From positions 62,001 through 126,000 of the forward strand of contig NZ_BBLY01000001.1 in NCBI RefSeq assembly GCF_000971175.1: a stretch of DNA of 64,000 bases, given 5' to 3'. Below are positions 33,096 through 40,446 of this stretch, piece by piece. This DNA is from Demequina pelophila (lineage in GTDB: Bacteria > Actinomycetota > Actinomycetes > Actinomycetales > Demequinaceae). Position numbers and translations under genes: made by a program. Below the pieces are notes generated by a model that was not told the origin of the DNA, ran no database searches, and saw only the letters and a list, made by a program, of their open reading frames with translations. The number at the start of each line of letters is the position of its first letter. Positions within the stretch are counted from its first letter, which is position 1.

Positions 33096-33554
33096 ATGGC
33101 TGTGAAGATTCGCCTCAAGCGCTTCGGCAAGAAGCGCGCCCCGTTCTACCGCGTCGTCGTGATGGACTCGCGCACCAAGCGTGACGGTCGCGCGATCGAG
33201 GAGATCGGCAAGTACCACCCGACCGAGGAGCCCTCGGTCATCGAGATCGACTCGGCGCGTGCGCAGTACTGGCTCTCGGTGGGCGCGCAGCCCTCGGAGC
33301 AGGTCACCGCGCTGCTCAAGCTGACCGGCGACTGGGACACCTTCAAGGGTGGCAAGGGCGAGAGCACCGTCAAGGTCGCCGAGGGCAAGGCCGACGCCGA
33401 GGCCGCCATCAAGGCGCAGGCCGACGCCGCCGAGAAGCTCAAGGCCGAGGCCGCCGCCGCCAAGGAGAAGGCCGCCGCCGAGGCTGCTGCTGAGGCCGCC
33501 GCCGCGGAGGCTCCCGCCGAGGACGCCGCCGAGGCCCCCGCCGAGGACGCGTAA
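33096..33554 (+). CDS. rpsP: 30S ribosomal protein S16
   Basis: A 152-residue bS16. Residues 1-85 are the conserved domain ([33 protein letters not shown]). A C-terminal extension of about 65 residues, almost only Ala, Glu, Lys and Asp, probably forms a helix; such tails are common in actinobacterial S16. ATG 33096 follows GGAG. First gene of the rpsP-khpA unit. Confidence 0.96.
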   Translation: MAVKIRLKRFGKKRAPFYRVVVMDSRTKRDGRAIEEIGKYHPTEEPSVIEIDSARAQYWLSVGAQPSEQVTALLKLTGDWDTFKGGKGESTVKVAEGKADAEAAIKAQADAAEKLKAEAAAAKEKAAAEAAAEAAAAEAPAEDAAEAPAEDA

Positions 33555-33557
33555 GCG

Positions 33558-33788
33558 ATGGTCCTGGAGGCGCTCGAGTTCCTGGTGCGCAGCATCGTCC
33601 GCAACCCGGACGATGTTCGCGTCACCGAGCGCACCGGCCGCCGTGGCACCACGCTCAACGTGGTGGTCCACCCCGACGACCTGCCTCGCGTGATCGGCCG
33701 TCGCGGCCGCACCGCGAGCGCGATCCGCACGGTCGTCGACGCGGTCGCCCGCGACGACGTCCGCGTCAACATCGTGGACGTCGCGTAG
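33558..33788 (+). CDS. khpA: KH-domain RNA-binding protein KhpA
   Basis: A 76-residue single KH domain with the RNA-binding loop VIGRRGRTA (GxxG). It begins 3 nt after rpsP, the standard place for this gene. KhpA works with KhpB/EloR in RNA binding and cell-elongation control in Gram-positives. A strong terminator follows. Confidence 0.93.
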   Translation: MVLEALEFLVRSIVRNPDDVRVTERTGRRGTTLNVVVHPDDLPRVIGRRGRTASAIRTVVDAVARDDVRVNIVDVA

Positions 33789-33804
33789 CCGACACCCGGA
33801 CGCA

Positions 33805-33836
33805 CGAAGGCCCCCTCCGCCTGGAGGGGGCCTTCG
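33805..33836. terminator. Intrinsic terminator after khpA
   Basis: CGAAGGCCCCCTCC and its perfect complement form a 14-bp stem with loop GCCT, followed by CCTTT. It separates rpsP-khpA from the convergent gene at 33876. Confidence 0.88.
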
Positions 33837-33855
33837 CCTTTCCCGGGATGGACCG

Positions 33856-33865
33856 GGGACGATGC
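33856..33865 (-). repeat. Dispersed motif GCATCGTCCC, intergenic copy
   Basis: An exact copy (GGGGACGATGCAGG on +) between the terminator and the 3' end of the minus-strand membrane-protein gene, so not in a promoter position for either neighbour. Confidence 0.7.
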
Positions 33866-33875
33866 AGGGGCCGGG

Positions 33876-34286
33876 TCAGGCGTGCGACTCCCGGAAGAAG
33901 CGGGCCGCCTTGGGCGTCGACAGCAGCAGGATGATGAGCACCGCGCCGCCGAACTGCCCCCACGCCTGCGCCGCCTCGATGTCGACCAGCTCGCGCAGCG
34001 CGTAGATCGCGGCGCCCGCCCGGATGCCCATGAGCAGGTAGACGGCGAAGCGCGCGCGCTGCGAGCCCGCGGCGAGGCCCTGGGCGACCGCGACGGTGAT
34101 GAGCCCGATGACGAGCATGGTGATCGCGATGATGCGCACCTGCGTGATATCCGCCTCGAACACGGGCTCGGGCTGGAACGTGCCCCACAGGAACAGGCCG
34201 CCGCCGATGAGGTCGGACAGCGCGGCGAGCCACGTGAGGATGACGACGAGGGTGACGCCGAAGGGGCGTCGGACGGCCTGAGACAT
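33876..34286 (-). CDS. Small membrane protein, unknown
   Basis: A 136-residue protein with three to four transmembrane helices (about 10-36, 48-72, 80-95 and 108-125). The ATG at 34286 has AGGAAAGGAACC upstream on the minus strand. No family recognised. It interrupts the rpsP-rimM run as a divergent single gene. Confidence 0.72.
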   Translation of the reverse strand: MSQAVRRPFGVTLVVILTWLAALSDLIGGGLFLWGTFQPEPVFEADITQVRIIAITMLVIGLITVAVAQGLAAGSQRARFAVYLLMGIRAGAAIYALRELVDIEAAQAWGQFGGAVLIILLLSTPKAARFFRESHA

Positions 34287-34366
34287 GAGGTTCCTTTCCT
34301 GGTACCTCCCACGCTAGTGGCGGCGCCACAGTCCGGCCCGAGCCCGTCGTCCCAGGCGTGTCGCCG

Positions 34367-34372
34367 TAGGCT
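34367..34372 (+). promoter_or_regulatory. Leaderless -10 box of rimM-trmD
   Basis: TAGGCT exactly 7 nt before the rimM ATG, identical to the ndk and proS arrangement. Confidence 0.6.
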
Positions 34373-34379
34373 GGGCGTC

Positions 34380-34916
34380 ATGAGAGTGACCGTCGCGCGC
34401 ATCGGCCGCGCCCATGGACTGCGCGGCGAGGTGAGCGTCGAGCTGCGCACCGACATCCCCGAGGACCGCCTGATTCCCGGAGAGGCCTACGAGACCGAGC
34501 CCGCCGAGGCCGGCCCGCTGACCATCGCGCGCGTGCGCGTGCAGTCCGGGCGCTGGTACGTGCAGTTCGAGGAGATCGGCGACCGCACCGCGGCGGAGAA
34601 CGCGCGCGGCATCGAGCTGGTGCTCGACGCGGACGAGTCCGACGAGGAGGACGCCTGGTTCGTCCAGGAGCTCGTGGGCCTCGAGGCCGTGCGCCCCGAC
34701 GGCACCGTGCTGGGCACCGTGGTGGACCTCATGTCGATGCCCGCGCAGGACCTGCTCGTGGTCAAGCAGCCCGGCGGTTCGCGCGCGATGATCCCGTTCG
34801 TCGAGGAGTTCGTGCCCGAGGTGGACCTCGAGGGCGGGCGCGTGGTGCTCACCCCGCCGTACGGGCTGCTCGCGGGCGAGGAGCCCGAGTCCACCGGCGA
34901 GACCGCGGGGGACTGA
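34380..34916 (+). CDS. rimM: Ribosome maturation factor RimM
   Basis: A 178-residue protein that assists 30S head assembly with S19. The N-terminal barrel begins [20 protein letters not shown]; the PRC-barrel-like C-terminal part has [29 protein letters not shown] and [14 protein letters not shown]. It ends 2 nt before trmD, with which it is normally co-transcribed. No ribosome-binding site, consistent with a leaderless message. Confidence 0.95.
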   Translation: MRVTVARIGRAHGLRGEVSVELRTDIPEDRLIPGEAYETEPAEAGPLTIARVRVQSGRWYVQFEEIGDRTAAENARGIELVLDADESDEEDAWFVQELVGLEAVRPDGTVLGTVVDLMSMPAQDLLVVKQPGGSRAMIPFVEEFVPEVDLEGGRVVLTPPYGLLAGEEPESTGETAGD

Positions 34917-34918
34917 GC

Positions 34919-35626
34919 ATGCGCATCGACGTCATCACCATCTTTCCCGAGTTCTTCGGGGTGCTCGACGTGTCCCTGCTGGGCAAGGCCCGCCAGTCCG
35001 AGCTGGTCGAGACCCGCGTCCACGACCTGCGCGAGTGGGCCGCCTTCAAGTCCGACGGCACCCCGGACGTGCACCGCACCGTGGACGACGCCCCGTTCGG
35101 CGGCGGCGCCGGCATGGTGATGAAGCCCGACGTGTGGGGACGGGCCCTCGACGACGTGCTGCGTCCCGGCGGCACGCTCATCGTCCCCTCGCCCGCGGGA
35201 CGGCTGTTCACCCAGGCCGAGGCCGCGGACCTCGCGACCGTGCCGCAGCTCGTGTTCGCGTGCGGGCGCTACGAGGGCATCGACGCGCGCGTGGCCGAGC
35301 ACTACGCGCAGCAGGGCCACGACGTGCGCGAGCTGTCGCTGGGCGACTACGTGCTCAACGGGGGAGAGGTCGCGGCGCTCGCGATGACCGAGGCCGTCAC
35401 GCGGCTCATCCCCGGCTTCATGGGCAACGCCCACTCGATCGTCGAGGAGTCGCACTCCGACGGCCTGCTCGAGTACCCCTCCTACACGCGGCCGGCCACA
35501 TGGCGCGGCCACGACGTGCCGGACGTGCTGCTCAGCGGCCACCACGCGCGCATCGCCGAGTGGCGCCGCGACCAGCAGCTGTCCCGGACCCGGGATCGTC
35601 GTCCCGACCTGCTCCCGGAGGATTGA
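34919..35626 (+). CDS. trmD: tRNA (guanine37-N1)-methyltransferase
   Basis: A 235-residue SPOUT methyltransferase that makes m1G37 in tRNAs. It opens with [13 protein letters not shown]. The trefoil-knot SAM site is represented by [15 protein letters not shown] and [19 protein letters not shown], and [19 protein letters not shown] is the TrmD C-terminal linker. Normal length. The gene follows rimM with 2 nt spacing. Confidence 0.97.
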   Translation: MRIDVITIFPEFFGVLDVSLLGKARQSELVETRVHDLREWAAFKSDGTPDVHRTVDDAPFGGGAGMVMKPDVWGRALDDVLRPGGTLIVPSPAGRLFTQAEAADLATVPQLVFACGRYEGIDARVAEHYAQQGHDVRELSLGDYVLNGGEVAALAMTEAVTRLIPGFMGNAHSIVEESHSDGLLEYPSYTRPATWRGHDVPDVLLSGHHARIAEWRRDQQLSRTRDRRPDLLPED

Positions 35627-35658
35627 CGCGGACCTCGCCTCCGGGCGGTCGGGTATGG

Positions 35659-35664
35659 CAGAAT
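35659..35664 (+). promoter_or_regulatory. Candidate -10 box of rplS
   Basis: CAGAAT in the trmD-rplS gap; transcription would start near 35671 and give a leader of about 120 nt. Confidence 0.4.
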
Positions 35665-35670
35665 AGATCC

Positions 35671-35792
35671 TCGGTGCGCGCGGCGCCTGGACCTGCCACA
35701 GGGGGTCCGGCACGAGCCGCAGCGACACTGTCACACCGATGCCGCAAGGCAGAGCCGTGCGTGACCTGTGGCATGTGCGAGGAGAGACAGTC
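35671..35792 (+). promoter_or_regulatory. Possibly structured rplS leader
   Basis: TGCCACAGG (35694-35702) and CCTGTGGCA (35765-35773) are exact complements, and the second arm ends just before the GAGGAGAG ribosome-binding site. Such pairing could support L19 autoregulation, as leader RNAs do in Firmicutes; no actinobacterial family is claimed here. Confidence 0.4.
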
Positions 35793-36140
35793 ATGCAGAA
35801 GCTTGACAACATCGTCGCGGACCAGGTCCGCGACAACGTGCCGGCGTTCCGTGCCGGTGACACCGTCAAGGTCCACGTCAAGGTCATCGAGGGCAACCGC
35901 TCGCGTATCCAGGTGTTCCAGGGCGTCGTCATCGCGCGTCAGGGCCACGGCGTGAGCGAGACCTTCACGGTCCGCAAGATCTCGTTCGGCGTGGGCGTGG
36001 AGCGTGTGTTCCCGCTGCACGCGCCCACCATCGAGCAGATCGAGGTCGTCACTCGCGGTGACGTGCGTCGCGCGAAGCTGTACTACCTGCGCAACCTGCG
36101 CGGCAAGGCGGCGCGCATCCGCGAGAAGCGCGAGAACTGA
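35793..36140 (+). CDS. rplS: 50S ribosomal protein L19
   Basis: A 115-residue bL19 at the 30S-50S interface. Characteristic segments are [33 protein letters not shown] and the closing [23 protein letters not shown] 35793 follows GAGGAGAG. It has its own promoter-like sequence and leader after trmD. Confidence 0.97.
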   Translation: MQKLDNIVADQVRDNVPAFRAGDTVKVHVKVIEGNRSRIQVFQGVVIARQGHGVSETFTVRKISFGVGVERVFPLHAPTIEQIEVVTRGDVRRAKLYYLRNLRGKAARIREKREN

Positions 36141-36163
36141 TCATCGCGACCAGCAGCGACGAA

Positions 36164-36195
36164 CGACCGGCAGGCGGAGCTCCGTCTGCCGGTCG
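36164..36195 (+). terminator. Hairpin between rplS and lepB
   Basis: CGACCGGCAGGCGGA pairs with TCCGTCTGCCGGTCG (14 of 15 Watson-Crick, one G-U) with a 2-nt loop, 24 nt after rplS. It may end most rplS transcripts. If lepB starts further upstream it would instead lie in its coding region. Confidence 0.65.
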
Positions 36196-36229
36196 TCGCG
36201 CATGGGCGGCTCTCAAGGAGATCGTCCTC

Positions 36230-36859
36230 GTGGTGGTCAGCGCCCTCGCGCTGTCGCTGCTGGTCAAGACCTTCCTGTTCCAGTCCTTCTACATCCCGTC
36301 GCCGTCGATGGTGCCGACGCTCGAGGTGGGGGACCGGATCCTCGTCACCAAGTGGCGGCCCGACCCGCTGCCGCTGCGCCGCGGTGACGTGGTGGTCTTC
36401 AAGGACCCGAACCAGTGGCTTGGCGCCCCCGTCGAGGAGTCCAGCGACGTCCGGCGCATCGTCAAGGACGTGCTCACCTGGACCGGGCTGCTGCCCGAGG
36501 ACGCCGGCGAGCACCTCATCAAGCGCGTGATCGGGCTGCCCGGCGACACCGTCGAGTGCACGGACCCGGACGCCCAGGTGCGCGTCAACGGCGAGCCGCT
36601 CGACGAGCCGTACATCGCCGCCGGCTCGCGCCCCTGCGGCACCACCTTCACCATCGACGTGCCCGACGGCTACCTGTGGCTCATGGGCGACAACCGCGAC
36701 GACAGCGCGGACTCCCGCGCCCACATGGGCGACCCGGGCGGCGGCACCGTGCCGCGCGCCAACGTGGTCGGCTCGACCTTCGCCATCGTGTGGCCCTTCG
36801 ACCGCTTCGGCGGCGTGGGCAACCCCTTCGGCGACGACGCGCCGCACGAGAAGGACTGA
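36230..36859 (+). CDS. lepB: Type I signal peptidase
   Basis: A membrane protease that removes signal peptides. With the GTG at 36230 the protein has 209 residues; Ser26 in IPSPSMVP is the nucleophile and Lys98 in LIKRVIGLPGD the general base, and GDNRDDSADSR is the box E region. AAGGAG lies 10 nt before this GTG. However, the frame is open back to a CTG at 36137 overlapping the rplS stop, and residues such as RRAWAALKEIVLVV there would complete the basic flank and membrane helix, so the true start may be non-standard. Confidence 0.88.
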   Translation: MVVSALALSLLVKTFLFQSFYIPSPSMVPTLEVGDRILVTKWRPDPLPLRRGDVVVFKDPNQWLGAPVEESSDVRRIVKDVLTWTGLLPEDAGEHLIKRVIGLPGDTVECTDPDAQVRVNGEPLDEPYIAAGSRPCGTTFTIDVPDGYLWLMGDNRDDSADSRAHMGDPGGGTVPRANVVGSTFAIVWPFDRFGGVGNPFGDDAPHEKD

Positions 36860-36860
36860 C

Positions 36861-37544
36861 GTGACGGTCTCGCTCGAGCGCGAGACGGCCCTGTGGGACG
36901 CCGGCGCGCGCATCGTCGCCGGCATCGACGAGGTGGGCCGCGGCGCCCTCGCCGGCCCCGTGTCCGTGGGCGTGGTCGCCCTGGGACGATGCACGGCCTG
37001 GCCGGACGGGCTCACGGACTCCAAGCGGCTCACCCGGGCGCGCCGCGAGGCGCTGATCGAGCCGATCCGGGCCTTCGCCGCGGCCTCCGCGGTGGGGCAC
37101 GCGAGCGCCGACGAGATCGACGCGCACGGCATCGTCGCCGCGCTGCGGCTGGCCGGTCGCCGGGCGCTCGGATCGCTGGGCGTGGCGGTCGACGCCGTCC
37201 TGCTCGACGGCACCCACGACTGGCTCACGCCGCCCGCGCCGGACCTCTTCGCACAGGTCGACGCGTGGGGCGGGGCCGGCTCCGGGCCGGGCGATGACTG
37301 GGCCCCGCCGCCCGTGACCATGGTGGTCAAGGGCGACCTGACCTGCGCCTCGATCGCGGGCGGCTCCGTGCTCGCCAAGGTCGAGCGCGACGGGCTCATG
37401 GCCGCCGCGCACGACTCGCACCCCGACTACGGGTGGAGCGGCAACAAGGGCTACGGCGCGGCCGTCCACCTCGAGGCGCTGCGGCGGCTGGGACCCAGCC
37501 CGCTGCATCGGCGCTCGTGGAGACTCCCCGCCCGCGAGGGGTGA
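36861..37544 (+). CDS. rnhB: Ribonuclease HII
   Basis: A 227-residue enzyme that cuts RNA in RNA-DNA hybrids and misincorporated ribonucleotides. Catalytic residues lie in GIDEVGRGALAGPV (Asp23, Glu24), in VLLDG and in the KGD...SIAGGSVLAKVERD segment; YGWSGNKGYG is the C-terminal signature. The GTG start is 1 nt after lepB. A short insertion near residue 130 (VDAWGGAGSGPGDDW) is not typical. Confidence 0.94.
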   Translation: MTVSLERETALWDAGARIVAGIDEVGRGALAGPVSVGVVALGRCTAWPDGLTDSKRLTRARREALIEPIRAFAAASAVGHASADEIDAHGIVAALRLAGRRALGSLGVAVDAVLLDGTHDWLTPPAPDLFAQVDAWGGAGSGPGDDWAPPPVTMVVKGDLTCASIAGGSVLAKVERDGLMAAAHDSHPDYGWSGNKGYGAAVHLEALRRLGPSPLHRRSWRLPAREG

Positions 37545-37599
37545 TCTCCGCGCGCGCGTCGTCGGCGCGGCGTCGTTCCCGTCCCGGTCGGGCCGTTCG

Positions 37600-37605
37600 T
37601 AGAAT
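37600..37605 (+). promoter_or_regulatory. Leaderless -10 box of the DUF2469 gene
   Basis: TAGAAT 6 nt before the GTG at 37612. Confidence 0.55.
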
Positions 37606-37611
37606 GGCCGC

Positions 37612-37935
37612 GTGAGCCACGACGACCTTGAGAAGTACGAGACCGAGGCCGAGCTGGCGCTCTACCGCGAGTACCGCGACGTCGTGGGGCTGTTCCAGTA
37701 CGTGGTCGAGACCGAGCGCCGCTTCTACCTGTGCAACAAGGTCGACCTGCAGGTCAAGGCCTCCGGCGGCGACATCTACTTCGAGGTCACCATGGCCGAC
37801 GCCTGGGTGTGGGACGTGTACCGCTCGGCCCGCCTGGTGAAGTCCGTCCGGGTGGTGACGTTCAAGGACGTCAACGTCGAGGAGCTCGCCCGCGACGAGG
37901 CGCTGCCCGATCTGCGCCAGCTGCGCGGTCGCTGA
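37612..37935 (+). CDS. DUF2469 protein
   Basis: A 107-residue acidic cytoplasmic protein found across Actinobacteria next to rnhB. It opens with SHDDLEKYETEAELALYREY and carries FKDVNVEELARD near the end. No catalytic motif; function unknown. A GTG start with a -10 box 6 nt upstream implies a leaderless transcript. Confidence 0.9.
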   Translation: MSHDDLEKYETEAELALYREYRDVVGLFQYVVETERRFYLCNKVDLQVKASGGDIYFEVTMADAWVWDVYRSARLVKSVRVVTFKDVNVEELARDEALPDLRQLRGR

Positions 37936-38032
37936 GTCTCCGCGCGGCTCCTCTCGGCTCCGCGTCCTCTCCACTCCACTGCGCCCGCGCGCGCGTTCGG
38001 TCCTGCGCCCATGCCCCCATCGTTCTCATGTC

Positions 38033-38072
38033 CAAAGAAGTCTTTGCAAAGAATCATTTGCAACTGTAGCCT
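38033..38072 (+). promoter_or_regulatory. Promoter and operator of the ArsR-type regulator
   Basis: An AT-rich island with two palindromes: CAAAGA-AG-TCTTTG (38033-38046) and TTGCAAA-N6-TTTGCAA (38044-38063). A -35 box TTGCAA (38044-38049) and a -10 box TAGCCT (38067-38072) are 17 bp apart, and the ATG follows 6 nt after. The operator thus covers the promoter, as expected for autorepression. Confidence 0.7.
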
Positions 38073-38078
38073 GGCCGC

Positions 38079-38699
38079 ATGAACGATGGCCCCGCATCCG
38101 ACGCCGCTCAGGTCGACCCCGAGGACCGTCAGGTCGACCCCGAGGCGCTCAAGGCGCTCGCCCACCCGCTCCGGGTGGAGCTCTTCGACCGGCTCGCGAT
38201 GTACGGGCCGGCCACCGCATCGTCGCTGGCCAAGGGGCTGGGGGAGACCTCCGGCGCGACCAGCTATCACCTGCGCCAGCTCGCGCGGCACGGCTTCATC
38301 GAGGAGGACGCCGGGCGCGGGACCGCGCGGGAGCGGTGGTGGCGCATCGCCAAGGGCGGGCTGCAGCTGTCGGCCGAGCACCTCGAGGGCGACGCCGCCG
38401 CGCGTGAGGCCGGCGACCTGGTGACGCGGCAGTGGCTCGACCTGCGGGCCCGGCACGCCGACGCCTTCGTGCGCCGCGGGCTCGCCGAGCTGGGCACGCC
38501 CTGGGTCGAGGCGTCGATGCTGTCCACGGCGCCCGCCACCCTCACGGCCGAGGAGCTCGAGGAGGTCAACCGCGAGCTGCTGTCGACCCTGACGGCGCTC
38601 GTCGACCGCTACCGCGACCGCGAGGCCCCCGAGGGCGCGCGCCCGGTGATGTTCCAGGTCAACGGGTTCCCGCTCGTGGACGCCCCGGGGCAGGCATGA
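38079..38699 (+). CDS. ArsR-type winged-helix regulator
   Basis: A 206-residue regulator. The winged helix-turn-helix spans about 22-100: LKALAHPLRVELFDRLAMYG, ATASSLAKGLGETSGATSYHLRQLARHGFIEE. A C-terminal helical region of about 100 residues lacks the metal-binding cysteines of classical ArsR sensors, so a metabolite or drug is a likelier signal. It overlaps the MFS gene (ATGA) and likely represses both genes through the palindromes at 38033-38063. Confidence 0.88.
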   Translation: MNDGPASDAAQVDPEDRQVDPEALKALAHPLRVELFDRLAMYGPATASSLAKGLGETSGATSYHLRQLARHGFIEEDAGRGTARERWWRIAKGGLQLSAEHLEGDAAAREAGDLVTRQWLDLRARHADAFVRRGLAELGTPWVEASMLSTAPATLTAEELEEVNRELLSTLTALVDRYRDREAPEGARPVMFQVNGFPLVDAPGQA

Positions 38700-39979
38700 G
38701 CGCCGGGCCCGTGAAGGGCGGCGGCATCGGGCACGGCTTCGGGCGGCTGTGGGGTGCGGCGATCTCCTCGAACCTCGCGGATGGCATCGCGCGCCTGGCG
38801 GTCCCGCTGACCGCGGTGACGCTGACGACGGATCCGCTCGCGATCTCCCTGCTCGCGGCCCTGTCGTACGTGCCGTGGCTGGTCTTCGGCGTGCCCGCGG
38901 GCGTGATCGTCGATCGCGTGGACCGCCGCGTCGCGATGGCGATCGGCAACGCGGGGCGCATGGTGGCGGCCGTCGGGGTGGCGCTCGCGATCGCCACGGG
39001 TCACGTGTCGGTGCCGATCCTCGCCGCGGCCACGCTGCTGTTCGGGTTCGGCGAGACCGTGGTCGACAACGCGACCACCGCCGTCGTCCCCTCGCTCGTG
39101 GGCCGAGAGCGGCTCGACAAGGCCAACGGTCGCATCCAGGCGGCGCAGACGGGCATCGACATGTTCGTGGCCACCCCCGTCTCGGGGGTCCTGTTCGCGC
39201 TCGCGATGGTGCTGCCCATGATCGTCGGCGCGCTCGGCTACGTCGTGGCGGCGGTGCTCGCGCTGAGCCTGCCGGTCGCCGCGGCGCATGCGCGTCCGGC
39301 CGACGAGTCGGGCGTGCGCGCGCCGGCGGTGCCACTGCGCGACGCGATGCGGTTCCTGTGGCACCACGCGTACCTGCGGCCGATGGTCCTGCTCACCTCG
39401 CTGATCGGCGCCTTCATCGCATTCGCGCAGGCGGTCACCGTGCTCGTCTTCGTCGACCACTTCGGCGTGGGGCCCGGCGCGATCGGCCTGGTGACGGCCG
39501 GCATCGGGGTCGGCGGCGTGCTCGGCTCGCTGACCGCGCCGAGCGTCGTCGCGGCGCTCGGACGCGGCCGCACACTCCTGGGCGGCATGATGCTTGCCGG
39601 GCTGGGCCTCGCGGCCGTGGCGCTCGCGCCGAGCGCGTGGGTCGCGGTCGCCGTGTACGGCGCGGCGGCCTACGGGGTCGCGTGCTGGAACGTCGTGTGG
39701 GGTTCGATGTGCCAGGCGCTGATCCCCGGGGGCATCCTGGGCCGGGCGACCGGGGCGATGCGCACCGCGTCGTGGGGGCTCATGCCCGTCGCGACGCTCG
39801 TCGGCGGCTGGGTCGCGCGCGAGCACCTCATGTGGCCGTACGCGATCGGAGGGCTGGCGACCGCGGCGCTCGCGGTCGTGGGTGGCCGGCTGCTGCTGGC
39901 GGCCGATGCGCGGCTCGCCGAGTCGTCGCCCTCGCCGTCGACGGAGGTCGCCGAGGACGGGGTGGCCGTCCCCGCCTGA
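38696..39979 (+). CDS. Major facilitator superfamily exporter
   Basis: A 427-residue transporter with about 12 membrane helices. VFGVPAGVIVDRVDRRVAM is the loop 2-3 signature of drug-exporter MFS members, and NGRIQAAQTGIDMFVATPVSGVLF is a further marker of the EntS-like (MFS_3) group. It is co-translated with the ArsR-type regulator, so it probably exports whatever that protein senses. Substrate unknown. Confidence 0.88.
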   Translation: MSAGPVKGGGIGHGFGRLWGAAISSNLADGIARLAVPLTAVTLTTDPLAISLLAALSYVPWLVFGVPAGVIVDRVDRRVAMAIGNAGRMVAAVGVALAIATGHVSVPILAAATLLFGFGETVVDNATTAVVPSLVGRERLDKANGRIQAAQTGIDMFVATPVSGVLFALAMVLPMIVGALGYVVAAVLALSLPVAAAHARPADESGVRAPAVPLRDAMRFLWHHAYLRPMVLLTSLIGAFIAFAQAVTVLVFVDHFGVGPGAIGLVTAGIGVGGVLGSLTAPSVVAALGRGRTLLGGMMLAGLGLAAVALAPSAWVAVAVYGAAAYGVACWNVVWGSMCQALIPGGILGRATGAMRTASWGLMPVATLVGGWVAREHLMWPYAIGGLATAALAVVGGRLLLAADARLAESSPSPSTEVAEDGVAVPA

Positions 39980-40059
39980 GCCTCCCCGCCCGGTGCGGGC
40001 GATGTCCCCAGGCCCCGCCCGGGGCACGCCGTCCCCGGTGGGAGGCGACGGCGAGGCGT

Positions 40060-40069
40060 GCATCGTCCC
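40060..40069 (+). repeat. Dispersed motif GCATCGTCCC, intergenic copy
   Basis: An exact copy within GTGCATCGTCCCC, 20 bp before the yraN start. Confidence 0.7.
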
Positions 40070-40089
40070 CTGCGGCGCAGCCTGGGCGC

Positions 40090-40446
40090 ATGGCGGTCAA
40101 GGATGCGGTGGGGCGGTTCGGCGAGGAGTACGCGGCGCGCCGGCTGGTCGAGCAGGGCTGGACCCTGCTGGACCGGAACTGGCGGTGCGAACACGGCGAG
40201 ATCGATCTGGTGGGCCTCGACGGCGGCGCGCTCGTGGTCGTCGAGGTGAAGACGCGGCGGTCGGAAGCGTGCGGCGGGGCGCTCGAGGCGGTCACCCCGG
40301 CGAAGGTCGCGCGCCTGAGGCGGCTCGCCGGGGCGTGGCTCGAGGCGCAGCCGCGCGCGTTCCCGTCCGTGCGCATCGACGTGGCCGCCGTGACGCTGCC
40401 TCGGCGAGGGGATCCGAGCGTCGAGTTCGTCAGGGACGTCGGGTGA
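40090..40446 (+). CDS. yraN: UPF0102/YraN endonuclease-like protein
   Basis: A 118-residue protein with the restriction-endonuclease-like core of UPF0102: GEEYAARRLVEQGW, CEHGEIDLVGLDG and VVVEVKTRRSEACGG supply the E-D-ExK set. Cellular role not settled. It overlaps comM by 4 nt (GTGA), the usual yraN-comM-dprA order. Confidence 0.9.
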   Translation: MAVKDAVGRFGEEYAARRLVEQGWTLLDRNWRCEHGEIDLVGLDGGALVVVEVKTRRSEACGGALEAVTPAKVARLRRLAGAWLEAQPRAFPSVRIDVAAVTLPRRGDPSVEFVRDVG

